Origin: Sediminibacterium ginsengisoli
GTDB taxonomy: Bacteria; Bacteroidota; Bacteroidia; Chitinophagales; Chitinophagaceae
Direction of reading: 5' to 3'
Assembly: GCF_900167075.1 (NCBI RefSeq)
Contig: NZ_FUWH01000005.1
Span: 62,001-126,000 of the forward strand
DNA length: 64,000 bases
Shown: positions 59,438-64,000 of the stretch, one piece after another
Position numbering within the stretch: position 1 is the stretch's first letter
Layout: each line of letters begins with the position of its first letter
The notes under the pieces: generated by a model
Told to the model about the DNA's origin: nothing
Database searches by the model: none
What the model saw: the letters and a program-made list of their open reading frames with translations, nothing else
Made by a program: the position numbers and the translations under genes

Positions 59438-62400
59438 TTATAGTCCTGTAATTAATTCCAGCTCAATAGCTGACTGGTTGTATTGGTTTAATAATTCAAT
59501 GAACTGACGGCGAACACCATTCCCGTTGTTAAGAGATTGGGACAATTGGTAGTAATCCAATTCTCCTGCCTCAAAAGCACGTTGAGAGCTACGAATAAGC
59601 ACCTGAGCCTGAGGTAAAGCTGTATTACGGTAATAGTTAAGCTGTATAGCTATCCTTCGCAGTTCAGATAACAATAATGTACCTCTCTGCGAGAGCCCAA
59701 AATAAAAAGCTTGTACCTCCGCCTCACGTCTCTGCTGGTTAATTTCAGCAGCACGTATCCGCGCCTTTTGTGGTCGTGAAAAAAGTGGAATACTGATCCC
59801 TGCTTCTATTCCCTGAAAACGCCTTCCCGCACCATAATATTTAGGAGAACCGTTAACATCGTATGTTCCAACCAGTGACTGGTTAAAATATCCCACATTA
59901 AAATCCGGAAGTAGTTTGCTTTTCTCAACACTAATCTCCTTTCCTGCAACCGCAATCTGGGACCGAAGAGCCAACAGTTCCGGATTGTTGCTTAACATAC
60001 TTGAATCCAGGGATAGGGATAAAGACTTTTCAACCAAAACAGTATCTGCTATTCCATTGATGCTTGAATCAAAAGTGAAATTACTTAGCTGTTTAATATC
60101 CGTCTTGATCTGCTCGTCCAATTGGCTGCTTTGAGCAATGGCTTCCTGCAACTGCGTATTGGCATTGTATTTTTCCAGGATGTTTGTTTCACCGGCTGAG
60201 AACCTTGCGTCAGCAGCTTTAAGAACACGTTGATAAAGACTTACCAGTGTATCATTGAGCTTTCTAAGTTCATTTCGATAAATCAATCTGTAGTAAAGGC
60301 TCTTAACCTGGTAAGAAACCTGGCTTCGATAAATCCCAACTTGCAAACGACTTGCATCGATCGATGCATCACTGAGCTCAGTTAAACGCTTCATATACAC
60401 CGGGTTCGGTATATTCTGTGTAGCTGTTATGTTATTGTCATAAGCTACGAGACTGTTGTACTGGCCAAACATCAAAGTAATATTAGTTTTACCGATGTCC
60501 TTGGCTGCACCTCGGAGTGCCTGTTGATAATCAACCCCCAGGTTGCCCACTCTTACATTAGGATTGGCGTTTAAAGAAGCATTGATTGCTGATTGCAAAT
60601 TGATCCGTCCATTTGTTGATGCTGCCGATGTTTGCGCTTGAGCTACTCCAGAACCAACAAGGAAAATGATCAACATCACTGCCGCGGACGTTGCCTTTTT
60701 TGTTCTTTTCTTGTTACCAAAGCGTTCAAAAAAAGTATATAAAACTGGCAATACAATTAGTGTAAGCAGGGTTGCTGTTAATAGTCCTCCGATAACTACT
60801 GTAGCCAGTGGTTTCTGAACCTCTCCACCAGCACCAGATGACAGTGCCATTGGCAGAAATCCTAAGGATGCCACAGCTGCAGTCATCAATACCGGTCGTA
60901 ACCGTACCCCTGTACCTTCTATTATGATATCATTTACGTTAGTCAAACCTGATTTTTTTAGTCTGTTAAACTCTGAGATAAGTACAATTCCATTTAGTAC
61001 AGCAACACCAAACAAGGCAATAAAACCGACCCCGGCGGAAATACTAAATGGCATGCCACGAACAAGCAATGCAAATACACCACCGATCGCAGACATAGGT
61101 ATAGCCGTAAATATGAGCAGTGAATATTTAAAGGATCCAAATGCAAAATATAAGAGCAGCAGAATCAGGCCCAATGCAACAGGAACAGCAATAGATAAGC
61201 GCTTGTTGGCCTCCTCCAGGTTCTTAAATTGACCGCCGTAAGTAATAAAATAACCTGACGGCATTTTTATTTTCTGATCGATCTTAGATTGCATCTCTTC
61301 AACCACTGAAGCGATATCCCTACCGCGAACATTAAATCCTACAATAATTCGGCGTTGTGCTTGTTCACGTTGCACTTGATTAGGCCCAAGTACTAAATTA
61401 ATATCTGCCACTTGTTCAAGCGGCACCTGACTTCCATCGGCTGCAGTAACAAATAATCTCCTTACGTCCTCAATACTTTGGCGCTCAGCCTGCTGAAGTC
61501 TTACGACCAGATCAAATCGCTTTTCACCTTCAAATACAGTTCCGGCTTTACCTCCTGCAAAAGCGGCATTAACAACCTGGTTAATATCAGATACGTTAAG
61601 GCCAAACTGAGCAATTTTATCTCGATTCAGCTTAATGGAAATTTGAGGCAACCCTCCCACCTGTTCAACATACAAATCTTCTGCACCTTTCACAGTCGGA
61701 ACAATATTTCCAATCTTCTTAGCCAACTCAGCTAACACCTGCATATCCTCACCAAATATTTTGATACCGACATCCTGACGCACACCAGAAATTAGTTCAT
61801 TGAAACGTAATTGGATAGGTTGCGAGAATCCAAAACTAACACCGGGTATTTTCTCCAAGGATGTTTTCATTTTCTCAGAAAGTTCTTCACGCGTCTTAGC
61901 ACTTACCCATTCCTTTTTAGGTTTTAATATTATTGTGATGTCTCCCGCTTCAATAGGCATCGGATCTGTAGGAATCTCGGAAGCTCCAATTTTGCCAATT
62001 ACCTCTTTTACTTCAGGAAACTCTTTGGTCAATATATTGGATGCTTGAGTAATCTTGTCAATCGTTTGATTAAGAGAACTTCCAGTTAACAACCTTGTTT
62101 CTACAGCTAAATCCCCTTCTTCTAATTGAGGCAAAAACTCACCACCTAACTTGGAGAAAACAAAAAAGGAAATGACCATAAGAGAAACAGCGACCAACAC
62201 AACTATTTTCTTAATACGTAATGCACCCTTGAGGATCGGTGTATAAAACCGATGAATCGCATCCATCATTCGATCTGAAAGATTGCGCTTATGGCTGATT
62301 TTTTTACTCAGCAACAGGGAACTCATCATTGGAACATAGGTCAGTGAAAGCAGGAATGCTCCCAAGATTGCAAACGAAACCGTTTGAGCCATAGGGCGGA

Positions 62401-63814
62401 ACATTTTCCCTTCAATTCCCACCAATGCAAGAATCGGCATATAAACAATGAAAATAATTATCTGTCCAAAGGCTGCTGAATTCATCATTTTTTTGGCTGA
62501 TGTTCCAACTTCATGATCCATTTCAGCTTGATTGATCTTCCCTTCCCTCCTGCTTGCTAGGTGATGCATGGTCGCTTCAACAATAATTACCGCACCATCC
62601 ACAATGAGGCCAAAATCAATAGCACCAAGACTCATAAGGTTGCCCGAGACACCAAAGAGGTTCATCAATGAAATAGCAAAAAGCATTGCTAAAGGGATCA
62701 CAGATGCAACAATCAGCCCTGAGCGAATATTTCCGAGAAATACCACCAAAACAAATATTACAATCAAAGCACCCTCAATCAGATTTTTCTTAACGGTGTC
62801 AATTGCCCGTCCCACAAATTCACTTCGATCCAGAAATGCTTCAAGCACAACTCCTTCAGGTAATGATTTCTGTATCTGGGTTACTTTTTCTTTCACTCTC
62901 TTGACAACATCGCTGGAATTGCTGCCTTTTAACATCATAACGATTCCGCCCACAGCTTCTTTATCATTACGGGTTAATGCTCCATAGCGGTTGGCAGCAC
63001 CAAAATTTACAGTCGCGATATCACGAATAGTGATAGGGAAACCAGTTGCCGTCTTTTTCACAACAATACGCTCAATATCACCCAAGCTGGTAATCAAACC
63101 TTCACTTCTGATAAAGTAGGCATTGGGTTTCTTATCAATATAGGAGCCTCCGGTATTTTGATTATTCTTTTCCAGTGCAGTAAAAATGTCTGCAACAGAA
63201 ATATTGTAACTCCGGGTCTGATTGATGTTTAAAGCGATTTCATATTGCTTTAGAAAACCACCAAAACTGTTTACTTCAGCAATTCCCGGCGTTCCCAGCA
63301 ATTGCCTTCTTACATACCAATCCTGTATAGTACGTAAATCACTTGCATTAAATTTATTCTCGTAGCCCTTTTTGGGGTGCAATACGTACTGGTAAATTTC
63401 TCCTAATCCCGTTGAGATTGGGGACATTTCAGGCTCACCGGTGCCATCAGGTATTTTACTTCTAGCTTCCGGCAATCTTTCAGCAACTTGTTGACGCGCC
63501 CAATATATATCGGCGTCATCATGGAATATAACAGTCACCACGGAAAGACCAAAACGTGAAATTGAACGAACCTCTTGAATTTCCGGGATCAGAGACATGG
63601 TTTGTTCAACTGGATATGATATTAGCTGTTCAACCTCCTGAGCTGCCAATGATGGGCTCACCGTAATAATCTGCACCTGGTTATTAGTGATATCAGGTAC
63701 AGCATCAATTGGGAGTTTGTTCAGAGACATCACTCCCCAAATAATCAAGGCAAAAGTGAAAATGCCAATGACTAATTTATTCTTAATCGAAAAATCAATG
63801 ATTTTATTTAACAT
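59438..63814 (-). CDS. CusA/CzcA heavy-metal RND pump fused to a TolC-like domain
   Basis: A 1458-residue protein. Residues 1 to about 1035 are an HME-RND pump: start MLNKIIDFSIKNKLVIGIFTFALIIWG, the proton-relay motif GAIDFGLIVDGAVIIVE near 403, large periplasmic domains, and the last span GLLTATLLTLIVLPVLYTFFERFG. A hydrophobic, signal-peptide-like segment (ATSAAVMLIIFLVGSGVAQAQ, about 1040-1058) leads to a TolC/OEP-like outer-membrane factor of about 400 residues with two long helical hairpin repeats. Fusion of pump and duct occurs in other Bacteroidota, and the internal segment may be cleaved after export. It lies 3 bases after the small membrane gene. Confidence 0.9.
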   Translation of the reverse strand: MLNKIIDFSIKNKLVIGIFTFALIIWGVMSLNKLPIDAVPDITNNQVQIITVSPSLAAQEVEQLISYPVEQTMSLIPEIQEVRSISRFGLSVVTVIFHDDADIYWARQQVAERLPEARSKIPDGTGEPEMSPISTGLGEIYQYVLHPKKGYENKFNASDLRTIQDWYVRRQLLGTPGIAEVNSFGGFLKQYEIALNINQTRSYNISVADIFTALEKNNQNTGGSYIDKKPNAYFIRSEGLITSLGDIERIVVKKTATGFPITIRDIATVNFGAANRYGALTRNDKEAVGGIVMMLKGSNSSDVVKRVKEKVTQIQKSLPEGVVLEAFLDRSEFVGRAIDTVKKNLIEGALIVIFVLVVFLGNIRSGLIVASVIPLAMLFAISLMNLFGVSGNLMSLGAIDFGLIVDGAVIIVEATMHHLASRREGKINQAEMDHEVGTSAKKMMNSAAFGQIIIFIVYMPILALVGIEGKMFRPMAQTVSFAILGAFLLSLTYVPMMSSLLLSKKISHKRNLSDRMMDAIHRFYTPILKGALRIKKIVVLVAVSLMVISFFVFSKLGGEFLPQLEEGDLAVETRLLTGSSLNQTIDKITQASNILTKEFPEVKEVIGKIGASEIPTDPMPIEAGDITIILKPKKEWVSAKTREELSEKMKTSLEKIPGVSFGFSQPIQLRFNELISGVRQDVGIKIFGEDMQVLAELAKKIGNIVPTVKGAEDLYVEQVGGLPQISIKLNRDKIAQFGLNVSDINQVVNAAFAGGKAGTVFEGEKRFDLVVRLQQAERQSIEDVRRLFVTAADGSQVPLEQVADINLVLGPNQVQREQAQRRIIVGFNVRGRDIASVVEEMQSKIDQKIKMPSGYFITYGGQFKNLEEANKRLSIAVPVALGLILLLLYFAFGSFKYSLLIFTAIPMSAIGGVFALLVRGMPFSISAGVGFIALFGVAVLNGIVLISEFNRLKKSGLTNVNDIIIEGTGVRLRPVLMTAAVASLGFLPMALSSGAGGEVQKPLATVVIGGLLTATLLTLIVLPVLYTFFERFGNKKRTKKATSAAVMLIIFLVGSGVAQAQTSAASTNGRINLQSAINASLNANPNVRVGNLGVDYQQALRGAAKDIGKTNITLMFGQYNSLVAYDNNITATQNIPNPVYMKRLTELSDASIDASRLQVGIYRSQVSYQVKSLYYRLIYRNELRKLNDTLVSLYQRVLKAADARFSAGETNILEKYNANTQLQEAIAQSSQLDEQIKTDIKQLSNFTFDSSINGIADTVLVEKSLSLSLDSSMLSNNPELLALRSQIAVAGKEISVEKSKLLPDFNVGYFNQSLVGTYDVNGSPKYYGAGRRFQGIEAGISIPLFSRPQKARIRAAEINQQRREAEVQAFYFGLSQRGTLLLSELRRIAIQLNYYRNTALPQAQVLIRSSQRAFEAGELDYYQLSQSLNNGNGVRRQFIELLNQYNQSAIELELITGL

Positions 63815-63817
63815 GAC

Positions 63818-64000
63818 CTATTTATGATTTGAAATCATGTGATAGAATTTTAACAACAACCCCGCCGTAGCAAGTAATAAAATGCAAGAGACCAGAAAAA
63901 TGGTAAAGTATATTATCATCCTCATTCCTGCTGGTTTAACAGGATCCTTAATCTCATTGTTGATTTTACGCTTGCGGTTAGGCGGCTTTGAGGTAGCCAT
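63818..64000 (-). CDS. Small single-span membrane protein before the CusA fusion
   Basis: A 60-residue protein whose ATG is exactly at the right edge. It has a basic start (MATSKPPNRKRKINNEIKDPVKPAG), one membrane span (IIYFTIFLVSCILLLATAGLLLKFY) and a short tail. The plan resembles 47101-47328. The gap of 3 bases to cusA shows they share a transcript. Confidence 0.6.
   Translation of the reverse strand: MATSKPPNRKRKINNEIKDPVKPAGMRMIIYFTIFLVSCILLLATAGLLLKFYHMISNHK

Overview
The window looks like accessory DNA from a member of the Bacteroidota, most likely near the Chitinophagales/Sphingobacteriales. This rests on a PRTRC cassette of Bacteroidota type, CusA fused to a TolC-like domain, small proteins ending in SFSLRGPP, a DUF4157/eCIS-type protein, TAnnTTTG promoter elements, and little Shine-Dalgarno signal. 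No rRNA, tRNA, CRISPR array, replication initiator, partition pair or integrase was found, so plasmid and integrated element cannot be told apart here.

Layout. 1-3.2 kb: the start of a BamA/D15-type outer-membrane protein cut by the left edge, a GT87 membrane glycosyltransferase overlapping a DUF6922-like gene, and a small SFSLRGPP protein. 3.5-7.1 kb: a thioredoxin-like secreted protein, an orphan AbiEi/DUF6088-like protein, a Crp/Fnr regulator and small hypotheticals. 7.2-14.2 kb: an unknown protein, a PD-(D/E)xK-like protein, an Mrr-like endonuclease and a 1271-aa STAND-type NTPase with a nuclease-like N-terminus. 14.3-18.4 kb: a mobile-element DnaE and a Y-family polymerase in overlap (mutasome-like). 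18.5-21.5 kb: an HD-phosphohydrolase/GHKL-ATPase fusion. 21.6-25 kb: HEPN-like genes and a phosphorylase fragment joined by an IS3-family element that appears to have caused a deletion. 25.1-27.3 kb: a lipoprotein and an AbiE toxin-antitoxin pair with a palindromic operator. 27.3-34.4 kb: palindrome-rich DNA, then a complete Wadjet jetABCD operon. 34.5-37.3 kb: a hypothetical gene, a DUF2971 protein, and a DUF4157 (eCIS-type) protein whose C-terminus has protein-kinase motifs.

37.5-47.1 kb is the backbone of a mobilizable element: ssb, DUF932, the PRTRC genes E, C, B and ThiF with two unassigned genes, a candidate oriT, MobC, a MOB relaxase and a VirD4/TraG-type coupling protein. 47.1-52.5 kb: a short minus-strand metal cluster (SFSLRGPP protein, a P1B-type ATPase with several altered catalytic motifs, a small membrane protein), then a beta-helix-like membrane protein and a RadC/JAB protein. 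52.6-64 kb: a minus-strand heavy-metal operon (small membrane protein, CusA-TolC fusion, CusB, MgtC, hypotheticals, DUF1345, a polytopic protein, a canonical Zn/Cd/Pb-type ATPase) ending at a hairpin, followed by a bestrophin.

As a whole, 4.9-37 kb reads as a defence and conflict cargo carried beside mobilization and metal-resistance modules. The most unusual items are the DUF4157-kinase protein, the HD-GHKL fusion, the STAND protein, a set of hairpins placed 23-43 nt before start codons in the mobile backbone, the 48-bp perfect palindrome before jetA, and the degenerate metal ATPase. All assignments come from reading motifs by eye; no database search was run.
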